64,000 nucleotides of DNA from Gemmatimonadota bacterium (GCA_041390105.1 JAWKQO010000003.1:558001-622000), one strand, 5' to 3'; counted from the first letter of the stretch, positions 23,710 through 32,056 are shown. Numbers and translations are program-made. The notes: generated from the letters alone by a model not told the origin.

Positions 23710-24042
23710 TTAACTGCAGCAGGACCCGCCCGAACGGCTGGGCGCTCGCCACGTCTGGTCCGGCTTCACCTCACCCAGAAACGCCCGCATCTCCTCCAGC
23801 GCTCCCGGCTCCAATGCGTAGTAGACCCACCGCCCTTCCTTCCGGTCGGACACCACCCCCGCCTCCTTGAGCTTCTTCAGGTGGAAGGACAGCCGGGACT
23901 GGCCGGCGTCCAGCGCATCCTGCAGCTCACACACGCAGCGCTCCCCCTCGGAGAGCAGCTGCACGATCCGCAGGCGCGTCTCCTCGGCCACGGCCTGGAA
24001 GCGCTGGAGCAGGGCCTCGGTGGATGGGGTGGTGGTGGGCAT
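23710..24042 (-). CDS. arsR: ArsR arsenic-responsive repressor
   Basis: A 110-residue ArsR/SmtB winged-helix repressor. The thiol motif ERCVCELQDALD (Cys-Val-Cys in helix 3) matches the ELCVCDL-type As(III) sensor; HLKKLKEAGVVSDRKEGRWV is the recognition helix and wing, and the tail SGGSCCS adds a Cys pair. A frame start at 24063 is possible but would lie upstream of the predicted transcription start; ATG 24042 is at the start point itself, implying a leaderless mRNA. It should repress itself, arsM just downstream and, 15 kb away, the phosphoesterase-arsB operon. Confidence 0.92.
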   Translation of the reverse strand: MPTTTPSTEALLQRFQAVAEETRLRIVQLLSEGERCVCELQDALDAGQSRLSFHLKKLKEAGVVSDRKEGRWVYYALEPGALEEMRAFLGEVKPDQTWRAPSRSGGSCCS

Positions 24043-24049
24043 GGGTGGG

Positions 24050-24077
24050 AGTATATCAATCATGGTTGATGGGTCAA
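24050..24077 (-). promoter_or_regulatory. arsR promoter with operator in the spacer
   Basis: Minus-strand elements TTGACC (plus-strand 24072-24077) and TATACT (24050-24055) are 16 bases apart. The operator ATCAATCATGGTTGAT (24055-24070) fills the spacer. The layout matches the efflux operon promoter at 9065-9092. The rest of 24043-24346 up to the SIR2 gene holds nothing else that I can recognise. Confidence 0.75.
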
Positions 24078-24346
24078 GGCGGCCGGCCTTTCAGGGAAAG
24101 TCCTTTTCCCCGAGGGCCGCTCCCCACAGTGTGGAGGGCAGTGCGGGTGTCCTCGTGTATCGGCTAGCCACGCGCTCGACGTCGGCGCATTCTTGCCTCG
24201 GTACCCGCGGCTTGGGCGCAGCCGCTGCCGTTGGCTGCTTGGGGGTATGGGCTGGGCCGGCACGCGCCCCACCCCAGCCGCTGGGCCCCTCGGCTTTGAG
24301 CAGGGGTGTACGCACATGGACTGCCGAGAAAGGCGCTGCGACGATA

Positions 24347-25684
24347 GTGAGACCAGAGGTTAGAACTCGCCTTGCCGTGTCCCTCGAGGGCGGCAACCTA
24401 GCGATCCTGTGCGGCGCGGGACTGTCAATGGGATCGCCAACCGACCTGCCATCGGCGGCCGCACTCACCACCACCTGTGTCGCAGCCTACGAGTCGATTA
24501 CCGGCGATACGGTGCCCGTTTCTCAGCGAGCCGATCTCGAAGCATTCGCGAGCTTCCTCATCGACCGCAACCAACTCGTTGTGCCGTTCATTGAGCGCAT
24601 TGTCCCATGGGAGGCCAGATTCCAACGCCGTCCGAATGCGGGGCATGTTGCGATAGCCGACCTCCTCTTATCGAATGCAATCGTCGCCGCGGTCTCGACC
24701 AACTATGACACGCATATCGAAGACGCCTCCGCTGACCTCGGTGAGGGGGACCCGCGAGGAGCCCTCGATGGCGTCGAGGCGAATCTATACGCCGACCGCT
24801 ACAAGCCTCTCCTGAAGCTCCACGGCTGCTGTCGTCGCTCACGAAACGAGACCGTCTGGCATCCCCGACAGCTTGACGACCCGACGATCTCAGCTCGCAT
24901 TTCGAGCGCAGCAACGTGGCTCGCCGGTCACCTCCAAGGCCGGGATCTTCTGATTGTCGGCTTTTGGTCTGACTGGGCCTATCTGAATGCTGTCCTGGAG
25001 TCCTGCGTACAGAGTGTGCGCCCCCAGGCGATCATCGTCGTCAACCCCGACACCGCCTCCACACTGCAAACCAAAGCACACAGCTTGTGGAGCTGGACGC
25101 AAGCGTGCGGAGCCCACTTCTTTCACGAGGAGGAGCCCGCCGAGGTATTCCTTCACGACTTACGCCGCGTGGCATTGGAGCAGTTCGTGCGAAGGCTCCT
25201 TTTCGCATCGACAGGGAAATTCCTAGATCTTCTCGGGCGTGAGTTCTCGGGTACCCTTCCTGACCTCGCTCTTCTTTCCGTCGAGGCGCTGTTCGCATTC
25301 CGCCACGATATCGCCGCCCGCGCGTCAGACGAACCGGTCCGCACGCAGCGCCCGGAGGGTCTCGAGCACGCTGGCGCAATCCTGCTTCGCATGATCGAAC
25401 TCGACGCAGAGTTTCTTGGCGATATGCTCGTGCTCAATGGAGAAGGAATCCGCCTCATCCGACGTCCCAGCGGCACTCGCATGAGCCAGGTCAGAGCCGA
25501 TCTGGACTCTGCGGGTGGCCTGTCACCAGCAGTAGATCGCGTGGTGTGCGTCGACTGCCTGTCAGACAGCCTACCGAGTGATATCGTACGGGGGAGCCGC
25601 CCGGCCGGGATTGTACGTGGGGGATCGTCGGCCACATGGATGTCCATTGATGAGTTCTATCCCTACCTAGGTATCGCAGTATGA
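24347..25684 (+). CDS. SIR2-domain protein, predicted NAD+-depleting effector (LmuA position)
   Basis: A SIR2-like protein of about 445 residues, probably the NADase effector of a three-gene defence operon. Conserved SIR2 elements: CGAGLSMGSPTDLP (GAG at 23-25), STNYDTHIED (117-126, Asn119 as the expected catalytic Asn), LLKLHGC with His159, and IVGFWSDWAYLNAVL (203-217). The C-terminal half (about 260-445) is unassigned. I chose GTG 24347, just before the SIR2 core; the open frame continues upstream but that part is antisense to arsR and compositionally unlike a protein. The stop overlaps the next start by 4 bases. Base composition is visibly more AT-rich than the flanks, suggesting transfer. 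Confidence 0.85.
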   Translation: MRPEVRTRLAVSLEGGNLAILCGAGLSMGSPTDLPSAAALTTTCVAAYESITGDTVPVSQRADLEAFASFLIDRNQLVVPFIERIVPWEARFQRRPNAGHVAIADLLLSNAIVAAVSTNYDTHIEDASADLGEGDPRGALDGVEANLYADRYKPLLKLHGCCRRSRNETVWHPRQLDDPTISARISSAATWLAGHLQGRDLLIVGFWSDWAYLNAVLESCVQSVRPQAIIVVNPDTASTLQTKAHSLWSWTQACGAHFFHEEEPAEVFLHDLRRVALEQFVRRLLFASTGKFLDLLGREFSGTLPDLALLSVEALFAFRHDIAARASDEPVRTQRPEGLEHAGAILLRMIELDAEFLGDMLVLNGEGIRLIRRPSGTRMSQVRADLDSAGGLSPAVDRVVCVDCLSDSLPSDIVRGSRPAGIVRGGSSATWMSIDEFYPYLGIAV

Positions 25685-26205
25685 AGATCCTGGACACCGC
25701 TCTCGAGACTCTGGGTCAACACGGGTATCGTGTCTCCGTCGATTCGCAAGGCGACCGGCCGTTGTTGCTCTTTGAGAATCGCTCAGTGTTTGGTTTCGTC
25801 GCATCCTATGAGACTCCCGCAGAGCTCCTCTCAGACTGGGGACACACACAGGAATCTTTCCTCAACCGGTATTCGCGCGCCTTACAGCTGCATCCGACTA
25901 AAGCTTGGAATGCCTACGGAGTCTTCTTGGCCGCACTCCCCGGCGATGTCTTCGCTTCGCATCGGTTTGGAGCCATTGAGGAAGACTTCAATGCTACAAG
26001 GAAGATCGCACGCGCTGGGACGGCTAGCGCCGTCGAGGTCCGACGAGCCTTGGCACCTCTTCTGACAATAAGCGATGCGGACGTCCTCGCTAAGTTGGAT
26101 ATTGAGCACCGCCTCGCCTCTCACCTGCCGGACTCGTTGCGTTTGGCCCTTCTGAAGGCCCAGCCCGCCAACCGCATCGCAGACCTCATCGAGGGTGCGA
26201 CATGA
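25681..26205 (+). CDS. small middle component of SIR2/SMC operon (LmuC/DdmB-like)
   Basis: A 174-residue protein without recognised catalytic motifs. Its position between the effector and the SMC-like ATPase, coupled to each by a 4-base ATGA overlap, and its size match the middle component (LmuC, DdmB, or ABC-3C middle component) of Lamassu-type systems. Segments such as LLFENRSVFGFVASYETPAE and KAWNAYGVFLAALPGD resemble the ENxxxxGFxxxx and xxWNxYxVFL patterns I associate with ABC-3C middle components; this is a recollection, not a search. The C-terminal third is helical. It probably bridges the ATPase and the effector. Confidence 0.65.
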   Translation: MKILDTALETLGQHGYRVSVDSQGDRPLLLFENRSVFGFVASYETPAELLSDWGHTQESFLNRYSRALQLHPTKAWNAYGVFLAALPGDVFASHRFGAIEEDFNATRKIARAGTASAVEVRRALAPLLTISDADVLAKLDIEHRLASHLPDSLRLALLKAQPANRIADLIEGAT

Positions 26206-28238
26206 AGCTGACACGGGTTGAGCTTAGCGGCTTCCGTGGGGTTCGCGATCGCGTAAGTATCACGGTGCCATCGGGGTTTCTCGTTATCACTGGGCGTAAT
26301 GGCGCAGGGAAGAGCAGCGTCCTCGACGCCGTTGAGTTCTCGCTCGTAGGCCACTTGCGGCGTCAACAAGGCCAGTCCGAAAGGAGCGAGCGCATCGAGG
26401 ACTATCTTTGGTGGCGCGGCGCGGGGGATCCGTCCGACCAGTACGCGAGATGCTTCTTTGAGGGAGACGACGGACGGGCTCTTGTGCTGCGACGTGATCC
26501 TTCCAACTCGGCGTCGGGCATATCACCTGAGGTTCAGGATGTGCTCACGGAGACGCAGTCAGCACCTCAGGGCGCGCTTGAACAGCTTCTGGTTTCTGCG
26601 ATGGTCCGCGACGAGGAGATTACTCGGCTCAGCATCGACTTGGCGGAAGCGGAGCGGTTCCGTTTCGTTCGAGAGGCGATCGGTGAGCGCCAACTCGGCA
26701 CGATGCTGACGCGGATCGAAGCAGCGCGAACGGTCCTTAGCCAGCGCAATGACGCCGCGAAGAGTCGGTATGACCGAGTCCGCACGCAGTTGAACCAGGA
26801 CTTGGAGCGCCTTTCCGAGCTCCGTGCAGCAGTCGTGTCGGAGGAACAGCTGGCAACAGCCCGCGCGGAGCTCACCGAGCTGCTGGGTGCAGAGATTGAA
26901 GACCTGAATGCCGTACGGACAAGAGGTACCGATTGGGGGGAAGCTGCGGCAGCGGCCATGGCCTTGGTGCGAAGCCTGACCAGCCTGATTGCAGAGAGGG
27001 ATGCAGCGCGTGCGGAAGCCCCGACTGAAGCCGAACTCGTCTCTGCGGGTAAGGCCCTCGAGACGTCTGTCTCGAAGCTCCGCTTAGAGCTGGAGGGGAT
27101 CGAGCCAATGCTGAGGCGCGCGGCCGACGCCGGAGGGGATGAGCAGCTGCTGGCTATTCTCCTAGAGACGGGTGAGCACATTGGCCGGCAGGAGGGCCGG
27201 TGCCCGTTGTGCGGCTCTGTTATATCGCCCGGGCAGTATGCGGAGCATATTCACCTCTCCCGCGCCGCGCTGCGCGCGGAGGTCGCCCGAGTTGCGGAGC
27301 TCCGGCGAAGGCGGGAGCAGCTCTTGGTCGCCATTTCCGATGCCGAGGAGCGGAGGTCGAAGGTTGAGCGGGAGCTCGCGGGCCAGCGTAGCAGGCGCGA
27401 AGAGATCACAACGCAGTTGAACGCCCTTCAGGGCCGGGCGCGTCAGTTGGTGCAGGGCGTGGCCGATGAATGGACGCCCATAGAGGCCCTCCAGGAGCTC
27501 CGACGTTTTGCTCAGACGAGGGAAGACGATGCATTGAGGGTTGGGCGGCTACTGAGACTTCTTGAGTCCGCCAGTATTTCGCGGCAGGTCGAAGCCGCCA
27601 GCGCTCGCGTCGAGAAGACGAGGTCAGAGGCGGATCGACTTTCTAGAGAGATGGAGAGGGCTGAGGGTGCACTCGCCAGGGCCACAGCGATCCGAGCTTC
27701 GCTGCGCCGACTGGAGGGGGAGGTCATCGAAGAGAGACTGTCCGCGATCGGGCCTCTACTGGAAGAGATCTACCTGCGCCTGCGTCCGCACTCGGACTGG
27801 ACTCAACTCAAGTATCACATCCGAGGGGACGTGAAGCGGTTCCTGAGTCTTCAGGTGGGCGATGGACTCAACCCGAAATTCATGTTCAGTAGCGGACAGC
27901 GGAGAGCAATCGGCATCGCCTTTCTCCTGTCCGTCTACCTCAGCACGGGATGGAGCAAGCTCCGGACACTGTTTCTGGATGATCCCGTACAGCACATCGA
28001 TGATTACCGAGCGCTGCATCTCGTCGAGTTGCTTGCTTCAATTGGCAGGACCTCAAGGCAGATCGTTTGTACGGTGGAAGACCCTGCACTGGCGGAGCTC
28101 TTGGCCCGGCGGCTCCGAGGTGTAACCCCAGGCCCCGGAGCAGTTGTCGAGCTTGAATACATACCGGGATATGGAACGCGCATTGCCTCCGAGAGGCACT
28201 TTGGCGAAGAGGGTGAGTGGATGCTTCTGACCGCCTAG
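26202..28238 (+). CDS. SMC/Rad50-like ATPase with zinc hook (LmuB/DdmC-like)
   Basis: A 678-residue SMC-like ATPase. Walker A GRNGAGKS is at 31-38 after ELSGFRGVRD; the arms (about 150-330 and 345-515) are Glu/Arg/Leu-rich coiled coil; the hook CPLCG has Cys334 and Cys337; the signature is SSGQRRAIGIAFLLS (563-577), and Walker B FLDDPVQHIDD is at 591-601. The usual H-loop His is not evident (CTVEDP). The arms are far shorter than in SbcC/Rad50 and there is no SbcD partner. With the overlapping upstream genes it matches LmuB/DdmC of Lamassu, which senses foreign DNA (ends or plasmids) and activates the effector. The composition is AT-rich like its partners. Confidence 0.88.
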   Translation: MKLTRVELSGFRGVRDRVSITVPSGFLVITGRNGAGKSSVLDAVEFSLVGHLRRQQGQSERSERIEDYLWWRGAGDPSDQYARCFFEGDDGRALVLRRDPSNSASGISPEVQDVLTETQSAPQGALEQLLVSAMVRDEEITRLSIDLAEAERFRFVREAIGERQLGTMLTRIEAARTVLSQRNDAAKSRYDRVRTQLNQDLERLSELRAAVVSEEQLATARAELTELLGAEIEDLNAVRTRGTDWGEAAAAAMALVRSLTSLIAERDAARAEAPTEAELVSAGKALETSVSKLRLELEGIEPMLRRAADAGGDEQLLAILLETGEHIGRQEGRCPLCGSVISPGQYAEHIHLSRAALRAEVARVAELRRRREQLLVAISDAEERRSKVERELAGQRSRREEITTQLNALQGRARQLVQGVADEWTPIEALQELRRFAQTREDDALRVGRLLRLLESASISRQVEAASARVEKTRSEADRLSREMERAEGALARATAIRASLRRLEGEVIEERLSAIGPLLEEIYLRLRPHSDWTQLKYHIRGDVKRFLSLQVGDGLNPKFMFSSGQRRAIGIAFLLSVYLSTGWSKLRTLFLDDPVQHIDDYRALHLVELLASIGRTSRQIVCTVEDPALAELLARRLRGVTPGPGAVVELEYIPGYGTRIASERHFGEEGEWMLLTA

Positions 28239-28484
28239 GACTCCGATAAACGGCCAGGAGCGGGAGTTGGCAGACCCCTGTAGATTTCTTCGGGCCGTCC
28301 TGCCACCCGATTGACCGCGGTTGACGGCAGACGGCACAGTCGGCAATCGTGAACGGGGAAGCTTCATGGCACTGTCGGAGTAATGGCCTGCCGCCGCGAA
28401 GGCGGTCTGAGCAGCACGGCTATCGCTTCCGCGCTGGTACCCGAGCCCCACCGGGGAATGTCCCCTAGCGCTAGACCCTGGCGC

Positions 28485-30923
28485 CTACTCCACCCCCAAC
28501 GCCTGCGTCGGATTAATCCCCGCCGCCCGCACCCCCGGCAGCAAACACGCCACCGCCGCCACCCCCGCAAACAACAGCGGCACTACCGTGAACGTGACCG
28601 GATCCCGCGGCCCCACCCCGTAGAGCTGGCTCTCCATCAGCCGGGTCAGGAAGAACGCGAGGACGGTCCCGGCCAGAACGCCCGCCGCTGCCATCCCGAG
28701 CCCCTGCCCCACCACCATGCGGACCACCGTCCCACGAGTGGCGCCCAACGCCATGCGCACCCCGATCTCCTGGGTGCGTAGGCTGACCAGGTAGGCCAGC
28801 ACGCCGTAGGCGCCCACCAGCGAGAGGGCCAACGCCACCGCGCCGAAGGCGCTGAGCAGCACCATGGCGAACCGGGGGCGGGCCAGCGCGGAGGACACCA
28901 CGTCGTCCAGGGTGCGGACCTCGGCCAGCGGCATGGCGGGATCCCGTCGGCGGATCACGTCCCGCACGGCTCCCACCACGGCGAGCGGGTCGCCGTCGGT
29001 GTGCACGACCAGCGACATGCGGCGGAGGTTGCCGGTGCTGGTGATCTGGGCCGGGGTGCGGTACCAGCGCTCCCGCGCGTCGCTGGTCACGCCGTTGTGA
29101 CGGATGTTGCCCACCACCCCCACGATGGTGGCGGTATCGCCCGAGAACGTGCGCACGCGTGACCCAAGCGGGCTCACACCGGGGGCCCAGTAGCGCCGCG
29201 CGGCGGCCTCGTTGATCAGCATGGCGGGCACTGCGTCCCCGCGGTCGCTCTCCAGGAACGCCCGGCCCTCGAGCACGGGAATGCCCATGGCCTCGATGTA
29301 GCCGGGCGTGGCGAACTGCCATTCGGCGGCGGTCGACTCGTCCGGCGCGCGCACGTAGCCCACCACGTTGAAGCCGGAGTCCCCCATCTGGCTGGCCAGC
29401 GGCAGCAAGCGGGATGCGCCCGCCGCGCGCACACCCTGCAGCGCACGGATCTGACCCAGGACGTCGTCCCAGAAGCGCACGATGTCGTCCCGCTCGGGAT
29501 AGGACGCCGACGGCAGCGTGAGGCGCATGGTAAGCACGTTCTCGGTGCGGAACCCCAGGTCGATCTGCATCAGGCGTGCGAACGTGCGCATCATCAGCGC
29601 GGAGCCGGCCAGCAGCACCACCGCCATCGCCATCTGACTGGCCACCAGCAGCCCCCGGAAACGACTGCGTCCGGGACCGCTCTCGGCGCCGCGGCTTCCG
29701 TACAGCGCACTCCCCACCGCGCGTTCGGTCACGCGGAGCGCCGGTAGCCAGGCGAACAGCACCGGTGTGGCGGCCGCGATCAGCACGGTGAACAGCAGCA
29801 CCGTGGCGTTAAGCCCCACCGCATCCGCGCGCGGCACCGCGTCCGGGCTGATGCCCAGCAGCGCATGCACGCCCGCCCACGCCAGGAGCAGACCCAACGC
29901 ACCACCCAACGTGGCCAGCAAGACACTCTCGGCGGCGAGCTGGCGGAGGATGCGCCCGCGCCCCGCCCCCAGCGCCCGCCGCACCGCCACCTCGCGCGTG
30001 CGCCGCTCAGAGCGGGACAGCGTGAGGTTGGCCACATTGCCACACGCGATCAGCAGCACCAGCCCGCACGCGCCCAGCAGCAGCAGGATGGTGCCCCGCG
30101 CCTTCCCCACCACGTCCTCCGTGACCGGGATCACCAGGGGGCGGAACGCGCGCGATTCATCGTACAGACCTTCGGCCACCCAACGTCCGGCCAGCGCATC
30201 CATCTCCACGCGCACCGACTCCACGCTGGCTCCGTCCGCGAGGCGGGCGATCACGTAGTAGCCGTGGTCGCCGCCGTTGCGGGGGATCTCAACCGGCACG
30301 GTGGCGTCGCCCTCGGCGGGGAAGAACACCTCGCTGGGAGAGACGGCCGCGTAGTCGATGGGCAGGCGGAAGTCCGGAGGCAGCACACCCAGCACCTCGA
30401 ACGCGAGGCCGTTGATCTCGACGGTGCGGCCCACCACCGCAGGATCTCCGGAGAAGCGCCGCTGCCAGATGTCGTAGCCCAGGACCACCACCGACGCCTG
30501 GGTCACCGCCTCTTCCTGCGTGAAGAAGCGGCCGAGCCAGGGCCGCACGCCCAGCACCGAGAAGGCGTTGGCGGTGAGCACCGCGGAGCCCACACGCTCG
30601 GGCGCGTCCACCGAGGTGAAGTTGTGCTCGGACGTGAAGTAGAGCGCGGCGTCGGCCAGGCTCTGCGCCTGCTGCTGGTACGCCACGTACTCGGGCCAGG
30701 ACACCCAGCTCTTCTCCTCGTCCGCCCAGTGGCTCCAGATGGACACCAGCCGCCCCGGATCCTGGTAGGGCAGCGGCTCGAGCAGCACGCCGTTGGCCAC
30801 GCTGAAGACCGCCGCGGTGGCGCCGATGCCCATGGCCAGCGTGAGCACGGCCGCGACCCCGTATCCAGGAGCCCGGCGCAGGCTACGCGCCGCGTGACGC
30901 AGGTCCGCCGTCCATTCCCTCAT
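28485..30923 (-). CDS. ADOP-type ABC transporter permease (duplicated MacB/FtsX)
   Basis: An 812-residue orphan permease: MacB periplasmic core plus FtsX, repeated twice, with no ATPase gene nearby. First half: LRHAARSLRRAPGYGVAAVL, AMGIGATAAVFSVANGVLL, then the NVANLTLSRSERRTREVAVR segment. The second half ends with GVLAYLVSLRTQEIGVRMAL and RAAGINPTQALGVE. The open frame continues 97 codons upstream into a RelE-like sequence. However, the ATG at 30923 (MREWTADLRH) is preceded by GAGGGGG and is the normal family start, so it can be made alone. No substrate is predictable; ADOP proteins are especially abundant in Acidobacteriota and Gemmatimonadota. Confidence 0.85.
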   Translation of the reverse strand: MREWTADLRHAARSLRRAPGYGVAAVLTLAMGIGATAAVFSVANGVLLEPLPYQDPGRLVSIWSHWADEEKSWVSWPEYVAYQQQAQSLADAALYFTSEHNFTSVDAPERVGSAVLTANAFSVLGVRPWLGRFFTQEEAVTQASVVVLGYDIWQRRFSGDPAVVGRTVEINGLAFEVLGVLPPDFRLPIDYAAVSPSEVFFPAEGDATVPVEIPRNGGDHGYYVIARLADGASVESVRVEMDALAGRWVAEGLYDESRAFRPLVIPVTEDVVGKARGTILLLLGACGLVLLIACGNVANLTLSRSERRTREVAVRRALGAGRGRILRQLAAESVLLATLGGALGLLLAWAGVHALLGISPDAVPRADAVGLNATVLLFTVLIAAATPVLFAWLPALRVTERAVGSALYGSRGAESGPGRSRFRGLLVASQMAMAVVLLAGSALMMRTFARLMQIDLGFRTENVLTMRLTLPSASYPERDDIVRFWDDVLGQIRALQGVRAAGASRLLPLASQMGDSGFNVVGYVRAPDESTAAEWQFATPGYIEAMGIPVLEGRAFLESDRGDAVPAMLINEAAARRYWAPGVSPLGSRVRTFSGDTATIVGVVGNIRHNGVTSDARERWYRTPAQITSTGNLRRMSLVVHTDGDPLAVVGAVRDVIRRRDPAMPLAEVRTLDDVVSSALARPRFAMVLLSAFGAVALALSLVGAYGVLAYLVSLRTQEIGVRMALGATRGTVVRMVVGQGLGMAAAGVLAGTVLAFFLTRLMESQLYGVGPRDPVTFTVVPLLFAGVAAVACLLPGVRAAGINPTQALGVE

Positions 30924-31214
30924 CCCACCCCCTCTTCCCAGGAGCCTGCCGGCTCTGCCCAGTGCCTCCCTCAGCGTGCGGCCGGGCGAGGTGCCCGCCG
31001 CCCGCAGCGTGACCACCACCACCCGGCCGTCCTCGTCCACCACGCACACCAGCGTGTGCGCTCCCGCCGGCACCAGCAGCGTGCCTGTCTTGCCGGGATG
31101 GCCCTCTGCGCTGCTCAGCGCGTCGACGGCGCGGGCCACCGCGCGCCGCTCCTCCACGGGCAGTGCGCGGATCTGCTCGAGCGCCGCGCGCGAGACCTCC
31201 ACCGGGTGGGCCAC
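30924..31214 (-). CDS. RelE/ParE-like toxin domain running in frame into the permease
   Basis: This 97-codon segment starts at GTG 31214 (ribosome site GGGGAG) and has no stop before the permease. Residues 1-72 look like a RelE/ParE toxin: VEVSRAALEQIRALPVEERR, RAVDALSSAEGHPGKTGTLL, and the closing strands TLVCVVDEDGRVVVVTLRA. The remaining 25 residues are an Arg/Gly linker. An antitoxin of the Phd type sits 19 bases upstream, as expected for a toxin-antitoxin pair. Either the toxin gene lost its stop, or a toxin-permease fusion is made. The absence of the stop is seen; function is uncertain. Confidence 0.65.
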
Positions 31215-31233
31215 GGGACTCGTCTCCCCGGTC

Positions 31234-31509
31234 CTAGAGATCCAGCTCCCGCTTGGCCTCGTCCCAGGGCACCGTGTCCCCGGCTTCGATCTCCCGGAGC
31301 GCGGCCTCGAAGTCCCGCTTCTCCAGCAGCTCCCGCAGCCGCTCCAGGAGCGAGGCGTCCCGGAGCGGGACGATGGCCGCCAGCTCCTTCCCGTGACGGG
31401 TCACCACAAAGCGCTCTCCCCCGTAGGCGGCGCGGCTCACCAGCTCCGCGATGTTCTTCCGGGCCTCGGCGGCGGTGATGCTGTGCGGGGTGTCGGCGGA
31501 GTCGGTCAT
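31234..31509 (-). CDS. Phd/YefM-type antitoxin
   Basis: A 91-residue antitoxin. The N-terminal Phd/YefM fold is clear: SITAAEARKNIAELVSRAAY, ERFVVTRHGKELAAIVPL (residues 10-50). The C-terminal toxin-binding tail contains LRELLEKRDFEAALREIEAG. ATG 31509 (MTDSADTPHS) lies 42 bases downstream of a -10 element. It is the first gene of a unit that continues into the RelE-like/permease frame. Confidence 0.85.
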   Translation of the reverse strand: MTDSADTPHSITAAEARKNIAELVSRAAYGGERFVVTRHGKELAAIVPLRDASLLERLRELLEKRDFEAALREIEAGDTVPWDEAKRELDL

Positions 31510-31543
31510 GGTGGGCTGCCCGGTGGGGACGGTTGCGGGGTGA

Positions 31544-31578
31544 TTGTCCCAATATGGGCATTTGGTACAATATGTCAA
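31544..31578 (-). promoter_or_regulatory. promoter with repeats upstream of the Phd-type antitoxin
   Basis: On the minus strand TTGACA (plus-strand 31573-31578) and CATATT (31551-31556) are 16 bases apart. On the plus strand the related 13-mers TTGTCCCAATATG (31544) and TTGGTACAATATG (31562) repeat with an 18-base period and overlie both elements, which suits an autoregulatory operator bound by the antitoxin. Confidence 0.55.
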
Positions 31579-31619
31579 ATTGTGGCTTAGAGAGCCGAAC
31601 TCTCGCGGGCTCGGGGAAG

Positions 31620-31684
31620 TACGCAGACCTTCGTATTCACGAAATCCGGTCGCTGTCTTCAACTACGAAGACCTTCGTGTTTCA
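31620..31684. repeat. pair of about 20-base direct repeats 44 bases apart
   Basis: A sequence with the core AGACCTTCGT, preceded by TACG and followed by a TT-CA stretch, occurs at 31620-31639 and again at 31664-31684. Core-to-core spacing is 44 bases. The copies differ at a few positions. Function unknown; they may be protein-binding sites or a relic of a duplication. Confidence 0.55.
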
Positions 31685-31714
31685 TCCGCCCCCGGAGGCA
31701 CTGGGGTTTGGAGA

Positions 31715-31783
31715 TTGCAGAATACCGATCAGGGACGTTGCCATTTACCGATCGCCAGCGTTGCACAATACCGATCGAGACGG
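31715..31783. repeat. three tandem degenerate 23-base repeats
   Basis: TTGC-N4-TACCGATC recurs at 31715, 31738 and 31761 with an exact 23-base period; the remaining bases of each unit are similar but not identical. Evenly phased boxes look like iterated binding sites on one DNA face. They lie between the Phd/RelE promoter and a small membrane-protein gene, about 270 bases before the latter. No replication gene is nearby to make them plasmid iterons. Confidence 0.65.
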
Positions 31784-32056
31784 CAATGCCGGCATGCGGC
31801 GGCCCTCGACCCGTCCCTCGATCCACAAGGGGGAGGTGCCTCGCCTCATCGACGAATCGCAACTCCGGCCTGAGGTCGGGAATCACGTACGGCGAGCGGT
31901 CGACGATCGAGGGCTCACCACGTGGTTCCGGTGGGTGCCTTGGGCGTCTGAGAGGACGCCTGTCGTTGCTTGCCCCCTGCCTTGTGGGAAGCTAGCCATC
32001 ACTCGTCCTGGTCCTGGCGTCCCGTTGTCGCGGAGAAGGCAGTGGAGGAAGCACCC

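Larger units (their letters stand above)
31579..32056. other. gene-free region with ordered repeats
   Basis: About 480 bases without a credible gene. The reading frames that cross it have no family resemblance and change composition midway. Its left third is AT-richer than the neighbourhood and carries two sets of repeats, described separately (31620-31684 and 31715-31783). The right end holds the GGAGG ribosome site for the gene at 32057. Confidence 0.5.

Noticed and set aside
23867..24346. Long N-terminal extension of the SIR2 frame (160 codons)
   Set aside because: It runs antisense through arsR and its promoter, has Pro/Ser/Arg-rich composition unlike a domain, and the SIR2 core begins right after GTG 24347.
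24347..25684. SIR2 protein as part of SIR2-HerA, Thoeris or a short Argonaute system
   Set aside because: No HerA-type ATPase, TIR protein, SLOG domain or Argonaute gene is next to it; the partners are a small protein and an SMC-like ATPase.
26202..28238. Reading the SMC-like ATPase as SbcC/Rad50 or RecF repair protein
   Set aside because: Coiled-coil arms are much shorter than in SbcC, no SbcD nuclease is adjacent, and RecF lacks a zinc hook; the overlapping SIR2 and middle genes favour a Lamassu/ABC-3C system.
31715..31783. 23-base repeats as a CRISPR array
   Set aside because: Units are contiguous without unique spacers, only three copies exist, and no cas gene is present.
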